Origin: Aestuariibacter salexigens DSM 15300
GTDB lineage: Bacteria; Pseudomonadota; Gammaproteobacteria; Enterobacterales; Alteromonadaceae
Direction: 5' to 3'
Assembly: GCF_000429145.1 (NCBI RefSeq)
Contig: NZ_AUBH01000010.1
Coordinates: 62,001 to 126,000 of the forward strand
Length of the DNA: 64,000 bases
Both the position numbers and the translations under genes were made by a program. Shown piece by piece: positions 44,798 through 53,335 of the stretch (position 1 is its first letter; each line of letters starts with the position of its first letter). The notes beneath the pieces are model-generated. The model was not told the origin of the DNA. It saw nothing but the letters and a program-made list of their open reading frames with translations, and did not search any database.

Positions 44798-45611
44798 TAA
44801 TCATATCGTAGGGGCTTGGGTAGTTAAGCTCCAACTCTAGTGTACGCAGACTCTCACCCGCATCGACTAATTTCCCAGTTACATCACTCGATTGTTCGTC
44901 TGTGAATGCCGGTCTGGGTAACCCTAACTGTGTTGCCGCCCAGGTGTAGTAATCCTTACGGGAAGGATGTTCATGACTGCACAACACATAGGTTTTACCA
45001 AACTTGTTAGCTGTAATGATCGCGTCAATAGCGGCAATGACATCGTGTTGATGAACCAGATTTACGCATTGATTGGGGTTGGGAATGTCTACGCGACCAG
45101 ATAAAAACTTCACCGGATGTCGCGTCTCATTTACCAGACCGGCAAGCCTTATCACCGCCCCGTGCTCTGCAAAAACCTCAAACAGGTGTTTTTCGAGCGC
45201 AACGTGAGCCCTGCCTGAAGCGGTATCTGGAGAAACGGCGGAATGCTCATTGACCTTGCCTTCCGCGCTGCCATACACAGACGTTGTGCTGACGAAAAGC
45301 AGGTTTTTGCAGCCCCTCTCATGACTGATATCGATGAATTGTTGCATGTGTTCGGTGAACCACTGCTCGTCCATGGTTCTTCGCCCGGGCGGCAGATTAA
45401 GGACTAATGCGTCAACGCAAAACAGCGAGTCGAGTGTTTTGTCAGACAGGTCGTCACCCAAAGTGAACTGATAGGCAGTAATATTGGCACGACGAAGTGC
45501 TGATGATTTTTCAGTACTTCGTGTTGTGCCACTGACGATATGGCCATTTGAAATGAAATGACTGGCGAGGGGCAACCCAAGCCAGCCACAGCCGACGATG
45601 CTAATTTTCAT
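44784..45611 (-). CDS. YeeZ-like NAD(P)-binding SDR/epimerase
   Basis: 275 residues. The N-terminal Rossmann loop is SIVGCGWLGLPLASHFISNG, then VLNLPPGRR and LLFVSTTSVYGSAEGKVNE, typical of the extended SDR family that includes YeeZ. The active-site Tyr is in SVYGS. The substrate is unknown; YeeZ was linked to histidine-cluster neighbourhoods in E. coli but there is none here. It is monocistronic. Confidence 0.82.
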   Translation of the reverse strand: MKISIVGCGWLGLPLASHFISNGHIVSGTTRSTEKSSALRRANITAYQFTLGDDLSDKTLDSLFCVDALVLNLPPGRRTMDEQWFTEHMQQFIDISHERGCKNLLFVSTTSVYGSAEGKVNEHSAVSPDTASGRAHVALEKHLFEVFAEHGAVIRLAGLVNETRHPVKFLSGRVDIPNPNQCVNLVHQHDVIAAIDAIITANKFGKTYVLCSHEHPSRKDYYTWAATQLGLPRPAFTDEQSSDVTGKLVDAGESLRTLELELNYPSPYDMISRPD

Positions 45612-45648
45612 ACTGCCCGAACATGTCGTTAAATGTCGGGCAAGAATA

Positions 45649-46428
45649 TCACATCCGGTGAGAGTCGCGGGTGACTTCTAGCAGGTTCAAGTCTGATAGC
45701 TCACTGAACTCCCTGTTTAAATCAGCCTCTGCAATATCGGCGATGTGTAGCACATCACATAATTGCTCTGCTTTAAACTCCAGACCATCAGCTTGGTTTT
45801 CGATCCTCTGTTCCAGATCTTCTGCAAAATTTTCCATGCGTGCTTCGAACGCGTTTCCATCACCGCCGCTGAATAGCATTTCTGTGCCAACGGCGATCAA
45901 TAGCTTTCCCATTGATGAAAATACAGCTTTCTCGATTGCCTGTTCGAGTTCTGCTTCCCAGTGATCTTCAAACACGCCATTGTCGAAATCCGAAGACCGA
46001 ATGTGCAGACTGCCGTCTTCAGCGTAAAAACTGTTATTGACGTCTTCGCCGATGCGAGACAGCGCTTCATTTAACTCTAGTACTGCATCATCGTTGTAAC
46101 CTATCAGTTCACCGAATACTTCGTTGAGCGCTGTAGTAGCGAGCTGAACACCTTCAACGGCAATATCTGCAGTCATTGGCAAGGCTTTCGACATACTGTT
46201 GTAGTAATCCTCAACGGCGCGCTGCTGGTCAGCATTAGTGCTGTAGGCCTGCCCATCTATAAGCAGAGTATAATCAGGGGTGATAGTCATTTTTGCTGAG
46301 CCTGGACTGCTGACGGTAAGGACACCTTTTTCAAATGTCAGTGACCCGTCAAGGTCGATATTACAATCATTAGCCTGAGCAACGCCGGCGGTCAGTAAAA
46401 TGGAAGCAGCAATCAATGTACGTTTCAT
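45649..46428 (-). CDS. YggN/DUF2884 secreted protein
   Basis: 259 residues with a signal peptide (RTLIAASILLTAGVAQA). The opening NDCNIDLDGSLTFEKGVLTV and the segment YTLLIDGQAYSTNADQQRAVEDYYNSM are characteristic of YggN. The product is periplasmic and of unknown function. GAGGAAAT lies just before the start. The C-terminal half is acidic and helical. Confidence 0.85.
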   Translation of the reverse strand: MKRTLIAASILLTAGVAQANDCNIDLDGSLTFEKGVLTVSSPGSAKMTITPDYTLLIDGQAYSTNADQQRAVEDYYNSMSKALPMTADIAVEGVQLATTALNEVFGELIGYNDDAVLELNEALSRIGEDVNNSFYAEDGSLHIRSSDFDNGVFEDHWEAELEQAIEKAVFSSMGKLLIAVGTEMLFSGGDGNAFEARMENFAEDLEQRIENQADGLEFKAEQLCDVLHIADIAEADLNREFSELSDLNLLEVTRDSHRM

Positions 46429-46622
46429 AATTTCCTCAACAGTATTTACGCGAACATATGACCCGTTGCAACCTCCTTGCCAGTTATTAAAAGTTATTAA
46501 AAACAGTATGTTAACGATCCTTATTAGAGAGTGAGAGTAATAATTGAATCAATGAGTTAATTATTTGCCTAACAATTGGTGAGTATGACCACTTAATCAT
46601 TCTGTTCTTTTAGGGAGAAATG

Positions 46623-47354
46623 ATGTCGAACAAAGCAACACTGTATCGAATGGAAATGGACGACCATGTATGCCCGTTTGGTTTACGTGCCAAAGATCTG
46701 CTTACTCGTAAAGGATATGAAGTGGACGACCGCACGCTTACTTCCCGACAGGAAGTGGACAACTTAAAAGAAAAGTTGGGCGTAAAAACTACACCACAGG
46801 TGTTTATTGGGAGTGAACGCATTGGTGGATTTGACGCATTGGAAGCGCATTTTGGTAAGGGGGAGTCAGATGAGACCAGCTACTTCCCGGTACTGTCTTT
46901 GTTTACGGTTGCCGCATTATTGACTGCCGGACTTGCTTTCAATGCCACGCAGGTCTTGTGGTCAAACATGATTATGCAATTTATCGGCTTCTCTATGTGT
47001 ATGCTTGGGCTATTAAAATTGCAGGATGTAGACAGTTTTGCGAACAGCTTTCTAGGCTATGACCTACTTGCCAAAAAATATGTGCCGTATGCGTTTGTGT
47101 ATCCGTTTGCAGAAACGCTGGGCGGAGTGTTGATGGTAAGCGGACTATGGCCAGCCCTGTCGATGATCATCATGCTATTTATTGGTGGGATAGGCGGAGT
47201 GTCTGTATTTAAAGCGGTCTACATTGATAAACGGGAACTTAAATGTGCGTGCGTCGGAGGCGACTCCAATGTGCCATTAGGCGCGGTATCCTTTCTTGAA
47301 AATGCCGTAATGTTTGCGGCAGGAGCGTGGATGTTTGTGCAATTTCTCACGTAA
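46623..47354 (+). CDS. Glutaredoxin domain fused to MauE/DoxX-like membrane domain
   Basis: 243 residues. The ATG at 46623 is preferred over 46620 because AGGGAG is then five bases away. Residues 1-80 are a glutaredoxin: ATLYRMEMDDHVCPFGLRAKDLL with a single Cys (CPFG), and KTTPQVFIGSERIGGFDAL. Residues about 85-243 hold four to five hydrophobic helices like MauE/DoxX quinone-linked membrane proteins, with two cysteines at KCACVGG near the end. The arrangement suggests a thiol relay between a cytosolic glutaredoxin-like head and the membrane. Function is inferred only. Confidence 0.8.
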   Translation: MSNKATLYRMEMDDHVCPFGLRAKDLLTRKGYEVDDRTLTSRQEVDNLKEKLGVKTTPQVFIGSERIGGFDALEAHFGKGESDETSYFPVLSLFTVAALLTAGLAFNATQVLWSNMIMQFIGFSMCMLGLLKLQDVDSFANSFLGYDLLAKKYVPYAFVYPFAETLGGVLMVSGLWPALSMIIMLFIGGIGGVSVFKAVYIDKRELKCACVGGDSNVPLGAVSFLENAVMFAAGAWMFVQFLT

Positions 47355-47519
47355 AACCCTCTACAGGAGACTGCACTTAGTGATGTGATAACAGGGAAAT
47401 TGTTTGATGATGATCAAAATGTCCACATCTGGGCAGAAAACAGGCGTTTGCGGCATTCACAGTGACCGCCATCTTCGGCATAATACGCGCGTTTTAGATA
47501 ATTAACGGTTGGAGCGAAA

Positions 47520-47702
47520 ATGAGTCTGTGGGGAGATGCGATTTTATTCGGATTTGCGTTAGTCGCGTTTGTGCTGGGTATGACCAGCATTATTATGGGC
47601 TTTATGCCTCAGCCTGAGGCCGGTCTGAAGGAAAAAATCGAATACGGTTTCTTTGGTGTGACAGGCCTGGTTGGCTGTTTATTGCTCGCGATAGCCATAT
47701 AA
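47520..47702 (+). CDS. Small two-TM protein
   Basis: 60 residues with two hydrophobic helices (AILFGFALVAFVLGMTSIIMGF and FFGVTGLVGCLLLAIAI) and a short hydrophilic loop. GGAG lies about six bases before the ATG, which supports translation. No family recognised. It is alone, 165 bases after the glutaredoxin fusion, with a strong hairpin right after its stop. Confidence 0.65.
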   Translation: MSLWGDAILFGFALVAFVLGMTSIIMGFMPQPEAGLKEKIEYGFFGVTGLVGCLLLAIAI

Positions 47703-47715
47703 AATAGTGCCAACG

Positions 47716-47746
47716 GCGCGATCAGTGAGTTCGGTCACTGACGCGC
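47716..47746. terminator. Hairpin between the two-TM gene and mscS-like gene
   Basis: GCGCG(A)TCAGTGA pairs with TCACTGACGCGC across the loop GTTCGG, with one bulged base. It overlaps the last codons of the mscS-like gene. No strong T run follows, so its use as terminator is uncertain. Confidence 0.5.
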
Positions 47747-48969
47747 TGATAGGCTCGCAAATCGAACACTGGCAGCATTGCCAGAGCATGATCAAAGATG
47801 TCAGCCTGGATCCCTTCATACGCGACCCAGTTCTTATTTGCACTAAAGCAGTAGAGTTCTAGTGATACACCGGTTTCACTCGGTGGCAGCTGTCGCACCA
47901 TCAACGTCATTTCCTTGTTGATACTGGGATGATGCTTCAGGTATTCGGTCAAATATGCCCTGAACGTGCCTAAATTCGTTAAGCGACGACTGTTTACCAG
48001 GTCGCTTTCATCAATGCTTTGTTGTTGGCGGTACTCGGCCAGTTCCTGCACTTTTCTGTCAATGTATTCACTGATAAAACGTATACGTTTAAAGCGGTCT
48101 AGCATATCCTGATCGCAAAACGTCACGCTCTGAATATCAATTTTAATGGCGCGCTTTATCCGTCGACCACCTGACTGGGACATGCCACGCCAGTTTTTCA
48201 CTGAATCGGATGTTAGGGTGTAGGTAGGTAAGGTTGATATGGTTTTGTCCCAGTTCTGTATTTTTACTACGGTCAGACCGACTTCAAGCACCTCACCATC
48301 GACCCCGTATTTTGGCATTTCCAGCCAGTCTCCTGTGTTTACCATACGGTTTGCTGCAATCTGGATCCCTGCTACAAAGCCTAATATGGTATCCCTGAAT
48401 ATCAATAATAATACCGCTGCTACTGCTGTCAGGCCGGAAAGCAGCAAAAGGGGACTCTTTTCCATCAGTAGTGAAATAGATAACAGCCCAACAATAATCA
48501 CCAACACCAATTTTGTTACCTGGATGAAGCCGGTGATCGGTGCTTTTTGCGACAAGTGAGATTCGTTATACAAATCTTCGATAGTGTTAAGTAACGCACT
48601 GGCTGCATAGAGCGAGGCAAGTAACATGTAGAGCACTGACATCTTTTGGATGTTAGTCAGAAGTGTTTCATCCTGGTGCAGTAGTGGTGACGCTAACAGA
48701 TAAATGACCAATGCTGGTACAAGGTGGCCGAGGCGAATGAAAAAGCCGTGGCTGTGCAGCTCATCATCCCAATGCGGCGACGTTTTGCTCACCACTTTGA
48801 TGATCTTATAATGCAGCAGCAAGCGAAAAACCTTGGCACAACACCAGCTAATCAGCCCCATCGTCAGCAATGCGCCTATTTTATATAAGGTGTGTTCTGG
48901 CGAGATATCGAGACCGACAGCCGATAGGCCTTGAAGCAGCCACTCTTGAGGGGTTGTTAAATCTATCAT
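47722..48969 (-). CDS. MscS-family mechanosensitive channel (YbdG-like)
   Basis: 415 residues. About five N-terminal helices are followed by the MscS core: AAVLLLIFRDTILGFVAGIQIAAN and the beta-domain VNTGDWLEMPKYGVDGEVLEVGLTVVKIQNWDKTISTLPTYTL. The C-terminal cytoplasmic vestibule ends at about 400. It releases solutes on hypo-osmotic shock. Its ATG overlaps the stop of the upstream acyltransferase (ATGA). It is the last gene of a three-gene operon. Confidence 0.9.
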   Translation of the reverse strand: MIDLTTPQEWLLQGLSAVGLDISPEHTLYKIGALLTMGLISWCCAKVFRLLLHYKIIKVVSKTSPHWDDELHSHGFFIRLGHLVPALVIYLLASPLLHQDETLLTNIQKMSVLYMLLASLYAASALLNTIEDLYNESHLSQKAPITGFIQVTKLVLVIIVGLLSISLLMEKSPLLLLSGLTAVAAVLLLIFRDTILGFVAGIQIAANRMVNTGDWLEMPKYGVDGEVLEVGLTVVKIQNWDKTISTLPTYTLTSDSVKNWRGMSQSGGRRIKRAIKIDIQSVTFCDQDMLDRFKRIRFISEYIDRKVQELAEYRQQQSIDESDLVNSRRLTNLGTFRAYLTEYLKHHPSINKEMTLMVRQLPPSETGVSLELYCFSANKNWVAYEGIQADIFDHALAMLPVFDLRAYQRVSDRTH

Positions 48970-49862
48970 CCTTGGTTCTCCAGCAACTGTTCAATCACCG
49001 TATCTTTATCGTGCCATTTATTATTCAGCCAGCCCTGGAATGCCTGCTTGAAATGTTCATCGTTAAAGTAATCGCCGATAACGTTGTTATCAACTTCAAC
49101 AATGTTCACGTCCAGACATATGCGACGCATCGCTCCACTTAGCATCGCCAGCATTGGGTGGGCTGTATTGTCAGGATAGTAAAGCGTGACATCCAAAATG
49201 TTGGTAAACAGTTCACCCATTGCGGCCAGCGTAAAGGCTATTCCTCCAGCCTTAGGCGGCAACAAAAACTGGTAAGGACTTCGTTTGCTGCGGTGCTTGT
49301 GGTATGTAAAGCGGGTGCCTTCAACAAAATTGATCACCGTTGTTGGGTGTGCTTTGAATTTCTCACAATAGCGTCGGGTTGTCTCAATGTCCTTGCCTTT
49401 CAGGTGAGGATTCTTGGTGACATAAGCGCTACTGTAACGGCGCATGAATGGCATATCCAGCGCCCACGCGCCAAGCCCAACAAAAGGCAGCCAGATAAGC
49501 TCTTTTTTCAGGAAAAATTTAGGCGCAGGAATACGCCCTGAAGAAAACTCAATCAGCAAAATGATATCCAGATAGCTGAGATGGTTGGCCATCATCAAAT
49601 ACCATCCGCGACGACGAATTTCGCCATGTACCCTATAGTCGAATGTAACGGGATTGAACAGACGGATGAAAAACACACTACATTTTCCAAATGCCAGCAT
49701 GCAGAAATTCATCACAGTATTTAATACGCGGGTTAAAGGCTTAAACGGAATAATCAGCTTTATCAGTCCGAAAGAAATGACCAGTATGGCCCACAATGCA
49801 AGATTTACTAATTGCAGCGCTAAATGCACAGGGAAAACAAACAGACCCTTTAAATACATCAT
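48966..49862 (-). CDS. Membrane acyltransferase (YihG-like, PlsC domain), second copy
   Basis: 298 residues. The H-x4-D motif is ANHLSYLDIILL, and the acyl-acceptor motif is NFVEGTRFT. Hydrophobic helices at the N-terminus anchor it in the inner membrane. It transfers acyl chains in lipid synthesis; YihG-type enzymes make minor lysophosphatidate species. A paralogue lies eight bases upstream, and mscS-like overlaps downstream. The two copies share order of motifs and length but are clearly diverged. Confidence 0.88.
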   Translation of the reverse strand: MMYLKGLFVFPVHLALQLVNLALWAILVISFGLIKLIIPFKPLTRVLNTVMNFCMLAFGKCSVFFIRLFNPVTFDYRVHGEIRRRGWYLMMANHLSYLDIILLIEFSSGRIPAPKFFLKKELIWLPFVGLGAWALDMPFMRRYSSAYVTKNPHLKGKDIETTRRYCEKFKAHPTTVINFVEGTRFTYHKHRSKRSPYQFLLPPKAGGIAFTLAAMGELFTNILDVTLYYPDNTAHPMLAMLSGAMRRICLDVNIVEVDNNVIGDYFNDEHFKQAFQGWLNNKWHDKDTVIEQLLENQG

Positions 49863-49870
49863 GTCGGGGA

Positions 49871-50776
49871 TTATCTCGTGATAAGTTGTTCGATGAGCTG
49901 ATCTTTGATGAGCCAGCGCTGATTAAGCCACGCCTGAAATTTTATGCGTTGCTCTGGATGATCAAAGTATTCCATTGAAAATGTGCCGGAGGAAAACAGC
50001 TCCTCTATCGGCAGTACGTTCACTCTTACCTGCACGTTACGCACTTTTCCACACACAAAGTCCCAAAACGACGGTGCGCCCTGCGGGTAATGGATTGTCA
50101 CATCGACCAGTTTATGCAGTTGCTCTCCCATCGCACTGAGTACAAATGCGACACCTCCCGCCTTCGGTTTGAGCAGATGCTTGTAGGGGGATGACTGCGC
50201 ATCATGCTTGCTTTGCGTAAATCGCGTGCCCTCAACGAAATTCATCACGCTAACGGGTTTAAAGCGAAATTTCTGGCAAGCCTTACGCGTTGTTTCCAAG
50301 TCTTTACCCTTAAGATGTGGATTCTTGGCTAAAAACGAATTGCTGTAGCGACGCATGAATGGGAAATCCAAAGCCCACCAGGCGAGCCCAAGAAAAGGCA
50401 CCCAGATCAGCTCTTTCTTGAGGAAAAATTTTAGAAATGGCAGGCGATGATTGAAAATGCGTTGTAATACAACGATGTCGACCCAGGATTGATGGTTTGA
50501 TATGACCAGATACCAATCATTGGGGCGCAAGTCCTGGGTTCCTTGTACATCCCACCGTGTGCGGCTGGTCACACGTTGATTGAAATTATTGACCGAGATC
50601 CAACAGGTGGCGCAGCCATCTATTAAGTGCGAGATGGCTTTGCGAAATCCCTGAATGGGAATGATCAGTTTAAAAAACGAAAAAATTAATAGCGGGATAA
50701 CCCAGAACAGCGTATTGATCCCGTAACCAAGAATCGACAATACGCCGATGATGTTGCTGAACAGATGTCGCATCAA
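49871..50776 (-). CDS. Membrane acyltransferase (YihG-like, PlsC domain), first copy
   Basis: 301 residues. H-x4-D in ISNHQSWVDIVVLQ and the acceptor motif NFVEGTRFTQSKH; also LKFFLKKELIWVPFLGLAWWALDFPFMRRY, nearly the same in the second copy. This is a tandem duplication that has since diverged. It is the first gene of the operon with the second acyltransferase and the MscS channel, and divergent from dusA. Role: phospholipid acyl transfer at the inner membrane. Confidence 0.88.
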   Translation of the reverse strand: MMRHLFSNIIGVLSILGYGINTLFWVIPLLIFSFFKLIIPIQGFRKAISHLIDGCATCWISVNNFNQRVTSRTRWDVQGTQDLRPNDWYLVISNHQSWVDIVVLQRIFNHRLPFLKFFLKKELIWVPFLGLAWWALDFPFMRRYSNSFLAKNPHLKGKDLETTRKACQKFRFKPVSVMNFVEGTRFTQSKHDAQSSPYKHLLKPKAGGVAFVLSAMGEQLHKLVDVTIHYPQGAPSFWDFVCGKVRNVQVRVNVLPIEELFSSGTFSMEYFDHPEQRIKFQAWLNQRWLIKDQLIEQLITR

Positions 50777-50925
50777 CTGGAATTCCCTACCAAACCCGAA
50801 GGTCGCGTAGTGTACCTAACCATTGCTTTAAGAAAAAGTATTCGTAGCGTCAGCACAGAAGGTATCTGACCTTAAGAGTAAAGCTGACTGGAGCTGTATC
50901 GGTAGTTGAGCTAAAATGCGCCGCC

Positions 50926-51966
50926 TTGTTCATCAATTCACCGGGTAGTCATTTGAACCGCGCTATTTCCGTTGCCCCAATGCTGGATTGGACCGACCGT
51001 CATTGCCGGTACTTCATGCGTTTGCTCACTCAACACTCGGTGTTATACACAGAGATGGTGACGACGGGGGCGCTGATCTTTGGGAAAGGAGACTACCTTA
51101 GATTTCATCAGCAGGAGCACCCTGTCGCGTTGCAGCTGGGAGGCAGTGATGTCAGTGATATGAGGCGTTGTGCCGAGATGGCTCAGCACCGAGGTTATGA
51201 TGAGGTAAACATCAACGTAGGGTGTCCGTCTGATCGCGTGCAGAATGGTCGTTTTGGTGCGTGTCTGATGGCCGAACCACAGACGGTTGCCGATTGCGTC
51301 TCCTCAATGCAGGCTGCAGTTGACATTCCAGTCACGGTGAAATCTCGTATTGGTATTGATGATATGGATGAATATGAGGATCTTAGTCGCTTTATCGACA
51401 CCGTTGCCTCCGCTGGTTGTACGACCTTTATTGTGCATGCTCGTAAGGCGTGGCTACAGGGATTAAGTCCAAAGCAAAATCGTGAGATCCCTCCTTTGAT
51501 GTATGACAGGGTTTACCAGCTCAAATCCGAGTTTCCAGACCTGCATATCTCGATTAACGGTGGTATCAAGACGCTGGAGGAGGCCAAAGCACATCTGCAA
51601 CATGTTGATGGCGTGATGATTGGCCGCGAGGCCTATGCCAACCCCTTTATGCTTTCTGAGGTCGATCATGTTATTTATGGTGAACAACCGTCGGTGCTCG
51701 GTAGAGAGCAGGTTGTTGAGCAAATGATTGACTATGCTAAACAAGAAATCGCCGCATCGGATTGCCGCATCTGGCATATTGCCCGCCACATGCTGGGACT
51801 TTTTCAGGGACAGCCGGGAGGCAGACATTGGCGTCGTCATCTGAGCCAGCATGGCACCAAGCGCGACGCAGATCATACTCTACTGAAGGATGCATTGAAT
51901 GCGGTGTTGCAGGCGCAAGCAGCAGCCGAATCCTTTACCCAGTCTCGCAGTAGTGAATTTAGCTAA
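50926..51966 (+). CDS. dusA: tRNA-dihydrouridine(20/20a) synthase DusA
   Basis: 346 residues from TTG at 50926; a TTG at 50953 is an alternative, and no ATG precedes the conserved region. Motifs: SVAPMLDWTDRHCRYF, the FMN site, catalytic Cys in NVGCPSDRVQNGRFGACLM, and FIVHARKAWLQGLSPKQNR, which is DusA-specific. It reduces U20/U20a in the tRNA D-loop using NADPH. The C-terminal helical domain ends in a basic/Ser-rich tail. It is divergent from the acyltransferase operon. Confidence 0.93.
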   Translation: MFINSPGSHLNRAISVAPMLDWTDRHCRYFMRLLTQHSVLYTEMVTTGALIFGKGDYLRFHQQEHPVALQLGGSDVSDMRRCAEMAQHRGYDEVNINVGCPSDRVQNGRFGACLMAEPQTVADCVSSMQAAVDIPVTVKSRIGIDDMDEYEDLSRFIDTVASAGCTTFIVHARKAWLQGLSPKQNREIPPLMYDRVYQLKSEFPDLHISINGGIKTLEEAKAHLQHVDGVMIGREAYANPFMLSEVDHVIYGEQPSVLGREQVVEQMIDYAKQEIAASDCRIWHIARHMLGLFQGQPGGRHWRRHLSQHGTKRDADHTLLKDALNAVLQAQAAAESFTQSRSSEFS

Positions 51967-52157
51967 CTGGGTGGCGAAAAATACCATCTTTTGCAGTGTT
52001 GGCGTTTTTTCTACATTATTCAATCATTCTTAAAAATCAAAAAAATCATTAAATAACAATAAGATAAAAGTTTTTTCCTGATCTGGCACAACTATCGCAA
52101 TAGTGTCTGCGACTTAAGCAGTAACGCTATTAAATATAAAGCCAAAAGGAAATTACC

Positions 52158-52436
52158 ATGTTTAGTAAAAAATCACTTCTCGCCACCACACTTGTCGCTG
52201 GCCTAATTGCAGCGCCGACGGTAAGTGCACAGGAAATTAGTCTGGAAAAATTTGTTGGACTCATGCTGTCAAATGCCGTAGCGCAGGCACAGTATGAAAT
52301 TCACAATAACGTGCAGGCTGCAGTCTTAACGGCGGGACTGACGTTTGATATCGAAGAGAGTGAAGAGTTTTATGTTGCTGATGTTCAGATCAAAGACCTG
52401 AACGAATCAGAGTCTCAGGACGACGGCGCGGAATAA
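52158..52436 (+). CDS. Small secreted acidic protein
   Basis: 92 residues with a signal peptide (LLATTLVAGLIAAPTVSAQ). The mature part is about 67 residues, helical and ends in a strongly acidic tail (ESEEFYVADVQIKDLNESESQDDGAE). No family recognised. AAAAGGAAATT lies before the start. The gene is followed by a 60-residue membrane gene. Confidence 0.6.
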   Translation: MFSKKSLLATTLVAGLIAAPTVSAQEISLEKFVGLMLSNAVAQAQYEIHNNVQAAVLTAGLTFDIEESEEFYVADVQIKDLNESESQDDGAE

Positions 52437-52449
52437 GTGGGTGAATATC

Positions 52450-52629
52450 ATGATTGACCAAATCATCTTACTCACCATTATCCTAGCGCCCTGTGTCGCT
52501 TTTACCGTTGGCGCAATGCTCTTTTCGCTGGTGAATGCGCTGCGCACGACAACCCTGTCTCATGCGCATCATTCATCAGCAAAATCGTCATACCTTTCGT
52601 TTCAGGCATCGTTTCGTCTCCCCAGATAA
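52450..52629 (+). CDS. Small single-TM protein
   Basis: 59 residues from the ATG at 52450 (GTG at 52441 possible; GGTGA lies about six bases before the ATG). One helix (ILLTIILAPCVAFTVGAMLFSLV) and a Ser/His-rich tail. Thirteen bases downstream of the secreted protein, so probably co-transcribed. The stop lies inside a terminator hairpin. Confidence 0.5.
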   Translation: MIDQIILLTIILAPCVAFTVGAMLFSLVNALRTTTLSHAHHSSAKSSYLSFQASFRLPR

Positions 52630-52671
52630 TCGGCTCTGACATTTTCAGTGCTGATTATCTTTTTCTTTTTT
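52624..52671 (+). terminator. Rho-independent terminator
   Basis: AGATAATC and GATTATCT with an inner CTGA/TCAG pair, followed by TTTTTCTTTTTTC. The stop of the small membrane gene overlaps its left arm. Confidence 0.85.
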
Positions 52672-52745
52672 CTCCCGCGACATCGTTTATTCCACTATTC
52701 ATCTGACGCTGCGTATTATTTGTAGCGAGATAGCAGTCCGCCGTT

Positions 52746-52994
52746 CTACCTCGTGGGTAAATTCAATAATGAGTTGATAAAACCGGCAATCAAATCATCA
52801 GATTCGATATGTTCGCTTTGATGACTGCTTTTTGCCTGGCGTCGCTCAGCATGCTCAGCAGCATTGATCGCAGTCTGCGCAATAAGTCCATCCTGCTGCG
52901 GTGTCGAGGCACATCCACTCAGTGAGCCAAGTAATAACGCTGTGACAGCTATGTCTCTCAAGTACGAGCGTCGTTTTGCTTTTGTTCCTTTCAT
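52746..52994 (-). CDS. Small lipoprotein
   Basis: 82 residues. Signal peptide and lipobox (AVTALLLGSLSGCAS) predict a lipid-anchored protein of about 52 residues, with a helical, charged middle (INAAEHAERRQAKSSH). GGGAGG six bases before the ATG. No family recognised. It lies next to the phage-shock cluster, in the opposite direction, and may share a small operon with the 53008-53115 frame. Confidence 0.65.
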   Translation of the reverse strand: MKGTKAKRRSYLRDIAVTALLLGSLSGCASTPQQDGLIAQTAINAAEHAERRQAKSSHQSEHIESDDLIAGFINSLLNLPTR

Positions 52995-53007
52995 ACACCT
53001 CCCTTAA

Positions 53008-53115
53008 TTATTCAGCACGTTTACGTTGCAGGTCGGCATAGTACTTCCAGATTGCTGAACCGACAATGAATAATGGGGCTGAAAAGTACATGCAAAGCGG
53101 GATGGTCAGATTCAC
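53008..53115 (-). CDS. Possible 35-residue membrane protein
   Basis: From GTG at 53115 (or ATG at 53091, 27 residues) the frame gives a hydrophobic helix (IPLCMYFSAPLFIVGSAIW) and a basic tail (KYYADLQRKRAE). The stop is 13 bases before the lipoprotein start. No ribosome site is obvious, so the call is tentative. It is reported for the amphipathic, non-random look of its tail and its position next to psp genes. Confidence 0.35.
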   Translation of the reverse strand: MNLTIPLCMYFSAPLFIVGSAIWKYYADLQRKRAE

Positions 53116-53232
53116 TAATTTAGTTAGTCAAACAGACTAAATGCTACCTAAAGAATTCTTTCTTATTAACATTATAAATGCAGAAACTATTAAAAACCCA
53201 ATAAATACAATGGGATAGTGTTTTTTAAAGCG

Positions 53233-53249
53233 TTGGCACAGGTTTTGAA
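53233..53249 (+). promoter_or_regulatory. Candidate sigma-54 promoter for pspA
   Basis: TTGGCAC-AGGTT-TTGAA: the GG and TTG blocks have the exact -24/-12 spacing of sigma-54 promoters, with A replacing the C of the -12 GC. It lies about 90 bases upstream of pspA, the usual position for PspF-activated psp promoters. Confidence 0.6.
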
Positions 53250-53335
53250 AGACTGTAAGTGCAAGGGTTGAAGTGACGTGAAACGGCATGTCCTGATTGA
53301 CCCGGACCATTAACCGAAACTGTGGAGAATGAATA

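Noticed and set aside
53137-53289. Minus-strand 50-codon frame with a hydrophobic end before pspA
   Set aside because: The AGGA in front is only one base from the ATG, and the frame would cover the candidate sigma-54 promoter; probably chance.
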